Origin: JAOAFZ01 sp964412815
Lineage (GTDB): Bacteria > Patescibacteriota > Microgenomatia > UBA1406 > GWC2-37-13
Direction of reading: 5' to 3'
DNA: 64,000 bases
Assembly (NCBI GenBank): GCA_964412815.1
Contig: CAYPQF010000021.1
Location: forward strand, 186,001-250,000
The notes under the pieces were generated by a model that saw only the letters and a program-made list of their open reading frames with translations, made no database searches and was not told where the DNA came from. The position numbers and the translations under genes were made by a program. This document shows positions 8,340 to 16,260 of the stretch, piece by piece (the stretch's first letter is position 1; each line of letters opens with the position of its first letter).

Positions 8340-9611
8340 ATGACCATCCAACCTCGTACACTCAAAGGGTTTCGTGACTTTCTGCCGGCAGATATGCGAA
8401 TTCGTCAGCATGTCTTTGCGGTATTTCGCTCTACGTTCGAAAAATACGGATATGAACCACTCGAGACTCCCGTCCTTGAATATGCAGATATTCTGATGGG
8501 GAAGTATGGTGAAGAAGCTGAAGGATTGATGTACCGGTTTACCGATCGTGGGAATCGGGATGTCGCAATGAAGTACGATCTGACGGTGCCTGCCTGTCGG
8601 GTACTGGCACAATATCAAAACGATCTTCCGCTGCCGTTTAAGCGGTATCAGATTCAACCGGTCTGGCGTGCCGAAAATACCCAGAAAGGCCGCTTCCGTG
8701 AGTTTTATCAGTGTGATGCCGATACGTTTGGCACCACCTCCAAACTGGTAGAGGCTGAGTATATTCAGATGGGAATCGAGGCACTGACCACCCTCGGATT
8801 TAATGATGTCGTTGTCCGCATTAACAACCGGAAGATTATCGACGGGATTGTCCAGTATGCAGGTGCAACCGAAAACGAATTTTATACCATCTGTATCGCA
8901 GTTGATAAACTGGATAAAATCGGCATTGAGGGCGTGCAGCAGGAGATGCGTGAGAAAGGTATCCCTGAGCAGGCCATTGCGAAGATTACCGAGATTATTT
9001 CTCTGCCCCGGGAAGATTCACTGGATCGCATGCAGACGCTCCTTGCTGGCATTCCGGTAGCAGAAGAAGGCATTGCCGAAATCCGCGAGATCTTCGCGTA
9101 TCTCCAGCAGGCAAACGTAGCCCCATCCTTCTATCTATTTGATACGACGATCATCCGTGGCTTAAGCTACTATACCGGACCGGTCTGGGAGTTCGCTATT
9201 CGGGATGGAGGAGTTGGCTCAGTAGGTGGTGGTGGCCGCTATGATGGCCTGGTAAAACTCTACGCCGGAAAAGATATCCCCGCAGCTGGTGGCTCATTTG
9301 GCATCGAACGGTTGATCGAGATAATTAAAGATCGTGGCATGATGGCCGATCTGAGCGGTGTGGATGTGCTGGTCACCGTTTTTTCCCCGGAACAGGCTGC
9401 GTACTCTGTACAAATTGCTGCACACCTCCGTGCCGCAGGAAAACGGGTCGCACTGTATCCTGATCCAGAAGCTAAAATGGAGAAACAGCTGAAATATGCC
9501 AGTAAAAAAGGTATTCCACAGGTAGTGATTGCAGGAGCTGCAGAAAAAGAAGCTTCAAGCTACAAACTCAAGGATATGAACACAGGAGAAGAAAGCATTA
9601 CCCAGTTCTAA
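8340..9611 (+). CDS. hisS: Histidyl-tRNA synthetase
   Basis: 423 residues, the normal bacterial length. The class II core shows GFRDFLPADM near the N-terminus, YDLTVPACRVLAQY, FYQCDADTFG and the HisRS signature RGLSYYTGPVWEF. GSFGIERL follows, then a C-terminal anticodon-binding domain (about 335-423). It charges tRNA-His. The stop codon directly abuts the stop of the convergent interrupted receiver gene, with no terminator between. Confidence 0.97.
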   Translation: MTIQPRTLKGFRDFLPADMRIRQHVFAVFRSTFEKYGYEPLETPVLEYADILMGKYGEEAEGLMYRFTDRGNRDVAMKYDLTVPACRVLAQYQNDLPLPFKRYQIQPVWRAENTQKGRFREFYQCDADTFGTTSKLVEAEYIQMGIEALTTLGFNDVVVRINNRKIIDGIVQYAGATENEFYTICIAVDKLDKIGIEGVQQEMREKGIPEQAIAKITEIISLPREDSLDRMQTLLAGIPVAEEGIAEIREIFAYLQQANVAPSFYLFDTTIIRGLSYYTGPVWEFAIRDGGVGSVGGGGRYDGLVKLYAGKDIPAAGGSFGIERLIEIIKDRGMMADLSGVDVLVTVFSPEQAAYSVQIAAHLRAAGKRVALYPDPEAKMEKQLKYASKKGIPQVVIAGAAEKEASSYKLKDMNTGEESITQF

Positions 9612-10115
9612 TCACTCTCCATACTGCTGCAAATACAGTTGAAACGCCATGTTAATTCCTTGAATTAAGCTGTGTGGATTGAGAGGTTTTTCAATATAGA
9701 CATGCCCTACGCGATGCGTTTCTCGAGTCTGTGGTTCGCCGGTTACCAGAATAGTCGGGACAAGCGTCGACAGGTATCGTGTCAGTTCGATGCCGTCGAG
9801 CTTTGCCAGTCCTTTGTCACACATCACCAAATGCCCATCCGTTTCTCACAGAAAACGCAACGCAAATTCTTCGATATCCCCTCTGTTCAGGTGTCCGTTT
9901 GAGTTGACGTGCACGCCAATCGGGGTATATCCGGAGTCATAGAGGAACCGACCCACCGGCCCCATATAATCCGCTTTATCATCGATCATTACGATACCGG
10001 GAATCTCCGGCACCGGTTTTGGTAAGCCAAAGCGGTAGATTTTATAGAGATCCCGGGGATCTCCTTCAAACAGATAATCTCGTATAACGAATTGTTCGTA
10101 TTCACTTCTTCCCAT
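9612..10115 (-). pseudogene. Response-regulator receiver domain gene interrupted by in-frame TGA
   Basis: One continuous minus-strand frame runs from ATG at 10115 to the stop at 9612 and is broken only by TGA at 9846-9848. Reading through it gives 167 codons with a complete receiver domain: acidic pair in IVMIDDKAD, phospho-acceptor Asp in LVMCDKGLA, Thr in PTILVTGEP and Lys in VYIEKPL. The upstream piece ends EEFALRFL and the downstream piece resumes ETDGHLVMCD. All key residues are intact on both sides, so decay is recent, or the stop is read through or is a sequencing error. No output domain is present. TATAAT lies 11 nt before the ATG. Confidence 0.8.
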
Positions 10116-10201
10116 ACTAGTGGGCTATTATATCAGACTTACGGCAGATTTTTCACACTTCCTTTATCTTCTTTTCATAACTAACCAGTAAGATCCCTCT
10201 C

Positions 10202-11608
10202 ATGCAACATAGCTCATACTGGAAAGACACAGCTCAACCGGTAACGGACAGCTCCCCCTTAGAACCGGAGTATGATGTCATCGTTATCGGTGCCGGTATC
10301 ACCGGAGTAACCGCAGCGTACTTTCTCCAAAAAAAACATAAACGTGTATTACTCATAGACCGGCTCGAAGTAGGAGAAGGGGAGACAGGCAATTCTTCGG
10401 CGATGATTACCCATCTCTTTGATGCATCACCCCTTGAAGTAAAAAAGAAGCAGGGGGAAGCAATGGAAAAGGCAGTATGGGACGTTGGCAGCATTGCGCT
10501 GGAAACAATACGACAGCTTGTCGCGGAAGAACAGCTAAACTGTGGATTTACTATCTGTCCCTCTTTTTTGTATGCAATACAGGGAAACGATCTCTCGTAT
10601 CTAAAAGCCATCTACCGTTCGGCTAAAAAACAGGGGATTGAAGTTGATGTTGAGTACAGCAGCGAACTGACGTTTGCCCCACACGGCTATGTGGTATTCT
10701 ACGATGAAGCGAAATTCAATCCGGCACAATATGTGCGCGAATTGACCCGACGGTTTATGGACGCGGGAGGGCACCTGCGACAACATCTGTCTGTGGATAG
10801 TGTTGAAACTGCTCAAACACAGGGATCAGAACAGATGGTCGTCAACACCGGCACTGGCGAGTATTATGCAACAGATGTGATCGTCGCAACCAACTATCCA
10901 TTTACCTTTGATCTGCCTTCAACGGCTAAACTAGACCCTCAGATTACCTATATTCTGCGAGCCGAAATACCACCGGGTCGAATTCCTGAAGCCAGTTTCT
11001 TTGATACCGCACAACCATACAACTACTTCCGGATTGAGAAAGGGACCGGTTATGACGGAATTATTATCGGAGGATCAGATCATCGGAGTGGACAAACCCC
11101 TTCGGATGACCCCTATCAGCCATTGGAAGACTATATCCGGAAACACCTGGGTATTGAGCGCTTCCATGTTACCCACCGATGGAACGGAGAGGTACTGGAA
11201 ACCATAGATGTGTTGCCGTTTATCGGAGAATACCGGCCGCACCACTACGTGGCAACCGGATACTTTGGCAACGGAATCACGTTTGGAACATACGCAGGCA
11301 TAGTACTGGCGTCTATGCTGGCAGGACAACGTCAGGATCTCTATAAAGCCTATGCCCCACGGAGAATGGGATCGATCGGCTCGTATCTCCAGGAAGGGGT
11401 GACAAACGCAACTGAGTTTATCAAAAAAGGTGCTGAAAAGATTGCCGGGAAAAAACGGCCGCAGTGTACCCATATGGGCTGTTTTCTTGAATGGAACACC
11501 CATTCCAATACCTGGGACTGCCCCTGCCATGGCAGCCGTTTTTCCGCCGAAGGAACTGTCTTGACCGGACCAGCGGTAAGGCCACTTGATGTATCTGCCC
11601 TGAAATAA
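10202..11608 (+). CDS. FAD-dependent oxidoreductase with C-terminal Rieske domain
   Basis: 468 residues. The N-terminal DAO-type FAD domain shows VIVIGAGITGVTAAYF (GxGxxG) and a later GYFGNGITFGTYAG cofactor segment. The last 50 residues form a Rieske [2Fe-2S] domain with both ligand motifs, CTHMGC and CPCHGS. This fusion occurs in Bacillus YhfW-like proteins, whose substrate is not established. No signal peptide or membrane segment is seen, so it is cytoplasmic. It is a lone gene between the divergent receiver gene and prfA. Confidence 0.88.
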   Translation: MQHSSYWKDTAQPVTDSSPLEPEYDVIVIGAGITGVTAAYFLQKKHKRVLLIDRLEVGEGETGNSSAMITHLFDASPLEVKKKQGEAMEKAVWDVGSIALETIRQLVAEEQLNCGFTICPSFLYAIQGNDLSYLKAIYRSAKKQGIEVDVEYSSELTFAPHGYVVFYDEAKFNPAQYVRELTRRFMDAGGHLRQHLSVDSVETAQTQGSEQMVVNTGTGEYYATDVIVATNYPFTFDLPSTAKLDPQITYILRAEIPPGRIPEASFFDTAQPYNYFRIEKGTGYDGIIIGGSDHRSGQTPSDDPYQPLEDYIRKHLGIERFHVTHRWNGEVLETIDVLPFIGEYRPHHYVATGYFGNGITFGTYAGIVLASMLAGQRQDLYKAYAPRRMGSIGSYLQEGVTNATEFIKKGAEKIAGKKRPQCTHMGCFLEWNTHSNTWDCPCHGSRFSAEGTVLTGPAVRPLDVSALK

Positions 11609-11693
11609 CAGGTATCGGGTTGCCGGTCAAGTTACCATCTGCCAACACGTATGTTACCGTTCGAAGAACTGGAAAAATATTATAGGTATATGG

Positions 11694-11699
11694 TATACT
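11694..11699 (+). promoter_or_regulatory. -10 box of prfA
   Basis: TATACT ends 6 nt before the prfA ATG. This supports the short start and a leaderless message. Confidence 0.6.
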
Positions 11700-11705
11700 G
11701 ATCCT

Positions 11706-12395
11706 ATGTATTTAAATCCTAACATTGCCGTGATCGAAGCGTTGCCCGGAGTAGGGGGAGATGAGTCCAAAATCTGGATGGATGATTTGCTGAATTCCTA
11801 CCTCAAATTCGCAGAACGGCGCGGGATGAAAGTAAGCACCCTGGATGAAAACGTAATCCAGATTAAAGGAGAACAAGCCTATAAACTGTTTAAAAAAGAA
11901 ACCGGTGTACACCGCGTACAACGGATTCCCGCAACAGAGCGGAAAGGCCGCATCCATACCTCCACTGCGGTTATCATTGTCTATCCGGAGATTATTCAGT
12001 CCGATGTTCAGATTGGCAACTCTGATTTAGAATGGCAGTTTTATCGCGCTGGAGGAAAAGGAGGACAGAATGTAAATAAGGTATCCACCGCGGTACGGTT
12101 AATTCATAAACCAACCGGTATTGTCACCACCGCATCGCGTGAGCGCTCTCAGGAAGCAAACCGCAAACTGGCAATGAACCTTCTCCTGGGAAAACTCTAC
12201 CAGCTGGAAGAAGAAAAGAAGCGCGGCGCAATGTTTTCCTATGTGAAAGATATCGGCCAGGGTGAACGCGCAGAAAAAATCCGCACCTATAATTTTCCCC
12301 AGAACCGCTTAACGGATCATCGCATCAATAAGAGCTTTCATAACCTGGAAGATATTATTGACGAAGGGAAATGGGATAAAGTCTTTGCTTCATAA
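11706..12395 (+). CDS. prfA: Peptide chain release factor 1, short form lacking domain 1
   Basis: 229 residues against about 360 for a standard RF1. The protein starts at the domain 2 strand equivalent (ALPGVGGDESKIW). It keeps the stop-codon reading tripeptide Pro-Ala-Thr (HRVQRIPATERKGRIHTS), which marks RF1 specificity for UAA/UAG, and the catalytic GGQ loop (RAGGKGGQNVNKVSTAV). Domain 1, the helical part that contacts the stalk base and RF3, is absent. The frame is open upstream only to a TGA at 11601, with no usable start and no RF1-like residues. The -10 box 6 nt before the ATG supports this start. It lies upstream of rpmE, its common neighbour, with insertions between. Confidence 0.88.
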   Translation: MYLNPNIAVIEALPGVGGDESKIWMDDLLNSYLKFAERRGMKVSTLDENVIQIKGEQAYKLFKKETGVHRVQRIPATERKGRIHTSTAVIIVYPEIIQSDVQIGNSDLEWQFYRAGGKGGQNVNKVSTAVRLIHKPTGIVTTASRERSQEANRKLAMNLLLGKLYQLEEEKKRGAMFSYVKDIGQGERAEKIRTYNFPQNRLTDHRINKSFHNLEDIIDEGKWDKVFAS

Positions 12396-12412
12396 TTTCA
12401 CCACTACTCACT

Positions 12413-12844
12413 ATGCCAGAAAAATTGAACCGCTCTCTATTTTCCCCTCCCGAACAATCATCTGTCTCTTCGGGCTATTACGAAGAACGGAGCTGGTCGG
12501 AACGTGTCTATATTGATGCAAACAGATTAGCAGACCAATGGATGCTAGAATATCATGAGATTCAGCAGATTATGCTGGAGCAGGATATTGGCTGGGACCA
12601 AGCAAAGTTTTTATACGAACTGCGCAAGAAGGTAGAGGCGGATATGGACACTACTTCGTTATTTTGGGATCTGGATGGGGTCTTCGGATCTCTTGATCAG
12701 AATGCTCCCGCACCTCCTGACACCTCCTGGAAACACCCGGCGTCTACCCGTCGTGAGCACTCAATCCGGTCTCCCCGCGGACAGTTTCGGGAAGCATATT
12801 TGAAAGGATTAAAACAGGGCACCATCTACACCCGCGAAGAATAA
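12413..12844 (+). CDS. Hypothetical soluble protein
   Basis: 143 residues, hydrophilic, no membrane segment. The middle part (about 35-85) is rich in Glu, Gln and aromatic residues and predicted helical. The C-terminal third is Pro- and Ser-rich and basic. No family recognised. It follows prfA by 17 nt in the same direction and may be co-transcribed. Base composition matches the native genes. Confidence 0.6.
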   Translation: MPEKLNRSLFSPPEQSSVSSGYYEERSWSERVYIDANRLADQWMLEYHEIQQIMLEQDIGWDQAKFLYELRKKVEADMDTTSLFWDLDGVFGSLDQNAPAPPDTSWKHPASTRREHSIRSPRGQFREAYLKGLKQGTIYTREE

Positions 12845-12854
12845 TCCTATAGCA

Positions 12855-12883
12855 TTGCCCACCCTTCATTTTTTTGTTATAAT
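12855..12883 (+). promoter_or_regulatory. Promoter of islet 2 gene
   Basis: TTGCCC (12855-12860) and TATAAT (12878-12883) are spaced by 17 nt. They give a leader of about 43 nt that contains a small hairpin (gctgc/gcagc, 12896-12908) and the SD site AGGAGG (12920-12925). Confidence 0.6.
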
Positions 12884-12932
12884 ACACTACTTTTTGCTGC
12901 AGAGCAGCATCGCAACGACAGGAGGACTGACC

Positions 12933-13628
12933 ATGGACCGTAGAGAAGCGTTGGTACGGCTGGAGCGGCACGCGCATGGGATGGAGACCGATGAGATGAT
13001 TTAGGTCTCGCTCGAGCTGTTGGCCGACGGCGTGCAGATGGAGGAGGTGACCAACTTCCTCGTCGACGTCATGGCCGAGGCGGACCTCATCGCCTTCGCG
13101 AGCAATCTCGGCACCGCCTGGGTGAGCTATCAGCAGCAGCAGGGCGTGCCGGTTGCGGCGATCTCCGCGGCGATGGCCACCGAGACCAATGATGGCGCCA
13201 GCGGCCTGGACCCGGGGAGCGCGGAGGGCATCATGGCGAGCCCGCAGTACAGCAACTCCATCGGGGAGCTGACGACACGCATCTTCACCATCGGGCGGGA
13301 GTATCGCCGGAACGCGAGCGTCCCGGCCCGCCAGCAGGAGCTCGCGGCGGAGGCACTGGCAATTCTGCGCGTCCTCGCGCTGCGCGACAACTACAACGAG
13401 CAGTCGCTCATTGGAGTCGTGGAGGGCACCGACGAGTACTCGGTGCCGATGCTCAAGGCGCTCGCCGAGCAAGCTGCCCGGGAGCAGTTCGCCCGTGAGA
13501 ACGGCGGGCGGCAGCCCTGGCGGAACCCGATGGAGCACCCGGTGGTGCTCAGCATCGTGATCGTCGTCGCCATCCTGGCCCTGGGTGCCCTGTACGTCCT
13601 GATCGGCCTGCCGCCCTTCGGCAACTAG
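12933..13628 (+). pseudogene. C-tail-anchored protein gene on GC-rich islet 2, interrupted by in-frame TAG
   Basis: ATG at 12933 lies 7 nt after AGGAGG, clearly the intended start. The frame meets TAG at 13002-13004 (codon 24), then stays open to 13628. The whole product would be about 231 residues: a helical soluble part and one C-terminal membrane segment (VVLSIVIVVAILALGALYVL). No family recognised. GC content is high, about two thirds by eye, and unlike the genes around it. A TTG at 13020 could restart translation but has no SD site. The long open frame after the stop argues for a recent mutation, suppression or a base-call error. Confidence 0.6.
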
Positions 13629-13716
13629 TCCGGCACGGCAGCGGTGCTACGGGTAAACCGGCACCCGATATCTCAACAGTCGGATTGCCGACCAGCTGAC
13701 ACGCAGCGGAAACGGA

Positions 13717-13741
13717 GAGCGGAGGGAATTTCCCTCCGCTC
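13717..13741 (+). terminator. Hairpin downstream of islet 2 gene
   Basis: An 11-bp stem (gagcggaggga / tccctccgctc) with a 3-nt loop lies about 90 nt after the stop. The trailing sequence (ttccgtactatt) is a weak T-tract. The 260-nt stretch 13629-13890 otherwise holds only the rpmE promoter. Confidence 0.6.
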
Positions 13742-13831
13742 TTCCGTACTATTACCTCATTATCTACCTGGTATCAAGTTGTGTTCCGGGTCCGACTCAA
13801 AATCGTATTTGCACTCATTTCACAATATCCC

Positions 13832-13859
13832 TTGTCAAGAAAGTAAAACCTGTTATAAT
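13832..13859 (+). promoter_or_regulatory. Promoter of rpmE
   Basis: TTGTCA (13832-13837), a 16-nt spacer and TATAAT (13854-13859). The ATG lies 31 nt further on, so this message has a short leader, unlike most here. Confidence 0.7.
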
Positions 13860-13890
13860 AATTACTTACCGAAAATTTTCAGCTATTTCT

Positions 13891-14187
13891 ATGCAAACAA
13901 AAATTCATCCAAAGTATTACGACGACGCGAAAGTTAGCTGCCGCGCATGTGGTACTTCTTTTACCACCGGTTCTATTGTAGAAAATATCCTCGTAGAAGT
14001 CTGCAACAACTGTCATCCGTTCTATACCGGCGAACAGCGCTTTATGGACACTCAGGGACGTGTTGAGAAATTCCAGAAGCAGCAGGAGCGCGCCAAGAAA
14101 ATGCAGGCTCAGCTTGCCCAGAAAAAGGAAAAGGCCCAAAGAGAAAAGAAAAGCAAATCTCTCCGTGAGTTGCTTGGAGATATCTAA
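13891..14187 (+). CDS. rpmE: 50S ribosomal protein bL31
   Basis: 98 residues. The bL31 core shows KIHPKYYDDAKVSCRACG and CNNCHPFYTGEQRFMD, with the four Cys of the zinc-binding form. A Lys/Glu/Gln-rich C-terminal extension of about 35 residues goes beyond the usual 65-70 length. The protein bridges the two ribosomal subunits in the central protuberance. It lies upstream of rplJ-rplL. Confidence 0.95.
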   Translation: MQTKIHPKYYDDAKVSCRACGTSFTTGSIVENILVEVCNNCHPFYTGEQRFMDTQGRVEKFQKQQERAKKMQAQLAQKKEKAQREKKSKSLRELLGDI

Positions 14188-14192
14188 TCTGT

Positions 14193-14198
14193 TATAAT
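14193..14198 (+). promoter_or_regulatory. -10 box of rplJ-rplL
   Basis: TATAAT lies about 67 nt before the rplJ ATG. The resulting leader of about 60 nt could hold the L10 autoregulatory site known from this operon; I could not confirm its fold by eye. Confidence 0.5.
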
Positions 14199-14265
14199 TG
14201 TCTTTTCACAAAGACCTCCGGTTTTCCAATTAGGATAGAAAACGTATTTCCGGAATAGTGAAACT

Positions 14266-14799
14266 ATGCCAAACACAAAAAAGAAAGAGCAGGTCTCTGA
14301 TCTGACTCAGGTAATGAACCAGTACGGTCACTTCGTTGTTATTTCCTATAACAAAACTCCTCATCAGCAGATGGAAGGTCTGCGCAACAAGATTCGCAAA
14401 TCTGGTGCAACCGTGAAAGTGCTGAAGAATTCTCTCTTCCAGAAAGCAGTTGAAAAGCTTTCAGAACAAAATAAAGAGCTGTCAAAGCTTGAATCACAGT
14501 TCCCGCTCAAGGGTTCATCCGCAATGGTTGGATTCGGCGAACAGTGGTATGAAGGCTTAAAAGCATATTACGACAACGCAAAGTCAGATGAATCGCTGGC
14601 ATTCCGTTTCGGTTTTATTGATAACACGCTGTACGAAGCAGCTGGTCTCGAAGCCCTTGCAAAGCTCCCATCACGTGAAGAACTGATGGCAAAGCTTATT
14701 GGAACGATGAAGAGTCCGCTGATGAAGACTGTGTATGCAATGAAGTTCAATATGCAGCGCTTAACTACCGTGCTTAATGAAAAGGCCAAACAGGGCTAA
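14266..14799 (+). CDS. rplJ: 50S ribosomal protein uL10
   Basis: 177 residues. The N-terminal rRNA-binding domain includes HFVVISYNKTPHQQMEGLRN and the Lys-rich KVLKNSLFQKAVE. The C-terminal helix (about 140-177) is the docking site for bL12 dimers. It is followed by rplL after 40 nt, the standard stalk operon. The long leader is compatible with uL10-bL12 autoregulation. Confidence 0.96.
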   Translation: MPNTKKKEQVSDLTQVMNQYGHFVVISYNKTPHQQMEGLRNKIRKSGATVKVLKNSLFQKAVEKLSEQNKELSKLESQFPLKGSSAMVGFGEQWYEGLKAYYDNAKSDESLAFRFGFIDNTLYEAAGLEALAKLPSREELMAKLIGTMKSPLMKTVYAMKFNMQRLTTVLNEKAKQG

Positions 14800-14818
14800 T
14801 TAGTAATTTATCCAACCT

Positions 14819-14828
14819 AAAGGAGGTG
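14819..14828 (+). promoter_or_regulatory. Strong SD site of rplL
   Basis: AAAGGAGGTG lies about 11 nt before the rplL ATG. It is one of the best SD sites in the window, on an internal cistron that must be translated in excess of uL10. Confidence 0.75.
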
Positions 14829-14839
14829 TCACAGGAATA

Positions 14840-15250
14840 ATGGCAGACGAACAGACAGTACAATTAAACGATAAACTTCAGAAGATTGCAGAGCAGATCG
14901 AAGGTTTAACCGTCGTTGAACTTGCAGATTTAGCAAAGTATCTTGAAGAAAAATTTGGCGTATCAGGAATGCCGATGATGGCAGCAGCAGCTCCAGCAGC
15001 AGGTGCAGCCGCAGACGCAGCTCCAGCCGAAGAAAAGACTGAATTCACTGTTGAACTTGCAGACGCAGGTGCCAACAAGCTTGCAGTTATTAAGGCAGTC
15101 CGTGAAATCGTTCCGGCACTTGGACTTATGGATGCTAAGAAACTCGTAGAGTCAGCTCCAAAAGCAATTGTCGAAAACGTTAAGAAGGATGCAGCTGAAG
15201 AAGCTAAAAAGAAACTCGAAGCAGCAGGAGCGAAGGTTAACCTTAAGTAA
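14840..15250 (+). CDS. rplL: 50S ribosomal protein bL12
   Basis: 136 residues. It has an N-terminal dimerisation domain (VVELADLAKYLEEKFGVSG), a longer than usual Ala-rich hinge (about 48-68) and a C-terminal factor-binding domain (FTVELADAGANKLAVIKAVR to AAGAKVNLK). Stalk protein that recruits translation GTPases. The strong SD fits its multiple copies per ribosome. Confidence 0.97.
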   Translation: MADEQTVQLNDKLQKIAEQIEGLTVVELADLAKYLEEKFGVSGMPMMAAAAPAAGAAADAAPAEEKTEFTVELADAGANKLAVIKAVREIVPALGLMDAKKLVESAPKAIVENVKKDAAEEAKKKLEAAGAKVNLK

Positions 15251-15269
15251 CATCGTTACAGAGGAACCT

Positions 15270-15298
15270 TCGAACCCTTGTTTCGCACTCGGGTTCGA
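15270..15298 (+). other. Inverted repeat downstream of rplL
   Basis: An 8-bp stem (tcgaaccc / gggttcga) encloses 13 nt, about 20 nt after the rplL stop. A second ttcgaacc follows at about 15302. No T-run follows, so it may be an RNA-processing or rho-type end rather than an intrinsic terminator. The remaining bases to 15397 show nothing else. Confidence 0.45.
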
Positions 15299-15397
15299 CT
15301 TGTTCGAACCGAGGTGAAGGTCCGGTTACAGAATGTACCATACAGATGTAACGGCTCTTCACTTCTCAAAAAAATAACTTCACGTAATACTTTTCTA

Positions 15398-16150
15398 TTA
15401 TGGAGCAATACAATAGCTGACGTGGGAATGATTCAACAAGTAGGAGGCGGGCAAATCCGGCGTTGAGTGACCAGTATCAAATATCTTCTCGATTACCTGC
15501 AGTTTTTTCGGTCCAGTTGCCATCACGACAATCTCTTTTGCCTCGAGAATAGTCGCAATCCCCATGGTAAGTGCCTGCTTCGGAACCTTTTTTACTGTTC
15601 CCCCAAAATGTACGGCATTCGCGTGACGGGTGGTTTCATCCAGCTCTATTAAACGGGTTCGGGACTCGACAAGGGAGCCGGGCTCATTAAACCCGATGTG
15701 TCCGTTTAAACCAATGCCCAGTATCTGCAGATCAACTCCTCCAATATTTTCGATTGCCTCTTCAAATAGCAAACACTCCTCAACCGGCTCGTCAGTCTCT
15801 CCATTGGGAATAAATCCCTGGCGGTGGTAATCAAAGGTGTGGTTGACTGTGTGTAGCGGTTCCCACAGGTGGTGCCGCATATACTGGAAATAACTGTTGG
15901 GATCGGACTTTTTAACGGGATAATATTCATCCAGATTTACGGTGTACAAGGTAGAGAGGTCAAACGGTTCCTGCTGTAGAAAATCTACCAGATATGAGTA
16001 CATCTTGACCGGAGTGGAGCCGGTTGCACACCCGAGTACAAATCGACCATGCATATCTATTCCGCGGCGGATTTTCTTGGCAATTTCTTCGGCAATTTCC
16101 CGGGAAAGGGTATCGTAATCTGCAAATGTTCGTTTATGGATACTGCCCAT
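15398..16150 (-). CDS. nagB: Glucosamine-6-phosphate deaminase
   Basis: 250 residues. Typical motifs: LGCATGSTPVKMY (phosphate loop), NLDEYYPV with the catalytic Asp, and GLNGHIGFNEPGS. It converts glucosamine-6-phosphate to fructose-6-phosphate and ammonia. The start MGSIHKRTF at 16150 fits the family length; the frame is open further upstream but without homology. TACTAT lies 6 nt before the ATG. It may feed amino sugars into glycolysis, alongside the PIG-L deacetylase gene at 22 kb. Confidence 0.93.
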   Translation of the reverse strand: MGSIHKRTFADYDTLSREIAEEIAKKIRRGIDMHGRFVLGCATGSTPVKMYSYLVDFLQQEPFDLSTLYTVNLDEYYPVKKSDPNSYFQYMRHHLWEPLHTVNHTFDYHRQGFIPNGETDEPVEECLLFEEAIENIGGVDLQILGIGLNGHIGFNEPGSLVESRTRLIELDETTRHANAVHFGGTVKKVPKQALTMGIATILEAKEIVVMATGPKKLQVIEKIFDTGHSTPDLPASYLLNHSHVSYCIAP

Positions 16151-16226
16151 ATAGTTATAGTAACATACTGTACGCTCAAGCGCATGACAAGGTTCTGACA
16201 TTACGCTGTTCCAGCTGGTATCCGTC

Positions 16227-16255
16227 TTGTCTGACGCTAAAAAAATCCGTATAAT
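16227..16255 (+). promoter_or_regulatory. Promoter of the giant surface protein gene
   Basis: TTGTCT (16227-16232), an exact 17-nt spacer, then TATAAT (16250-16255). Only 5 nt separate it from the GTG start, so the mRNA should begin about at the start codon. Confidence 0.7.
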
Positions 16256-16260
16256 GAACT

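Noticed and set aside
9846..9848. UGA recoded as a sense codon, as in Gracilibacteria or Absconditabacteria
   Set aside because: TGA is used as a true stop by several normal genes here (the first ABC gene, rpsF, the SIMPL gene, the GT39 gene), and core genes contain no internal TGA.
12744..13538. Minus-strand 264-codon frame across islet 2
   Set aside because: High GC content lengthens random frames. The product is low-complexity Arg/His/Leu-rich, while the plus-strand frame has a proper SD, start and membrane segment.
15262..15330. tRNA-like element (ggttcga words) after rplL
   Set aside because: No acceptor stem, D arm or anticodon arm could be drawn around it.
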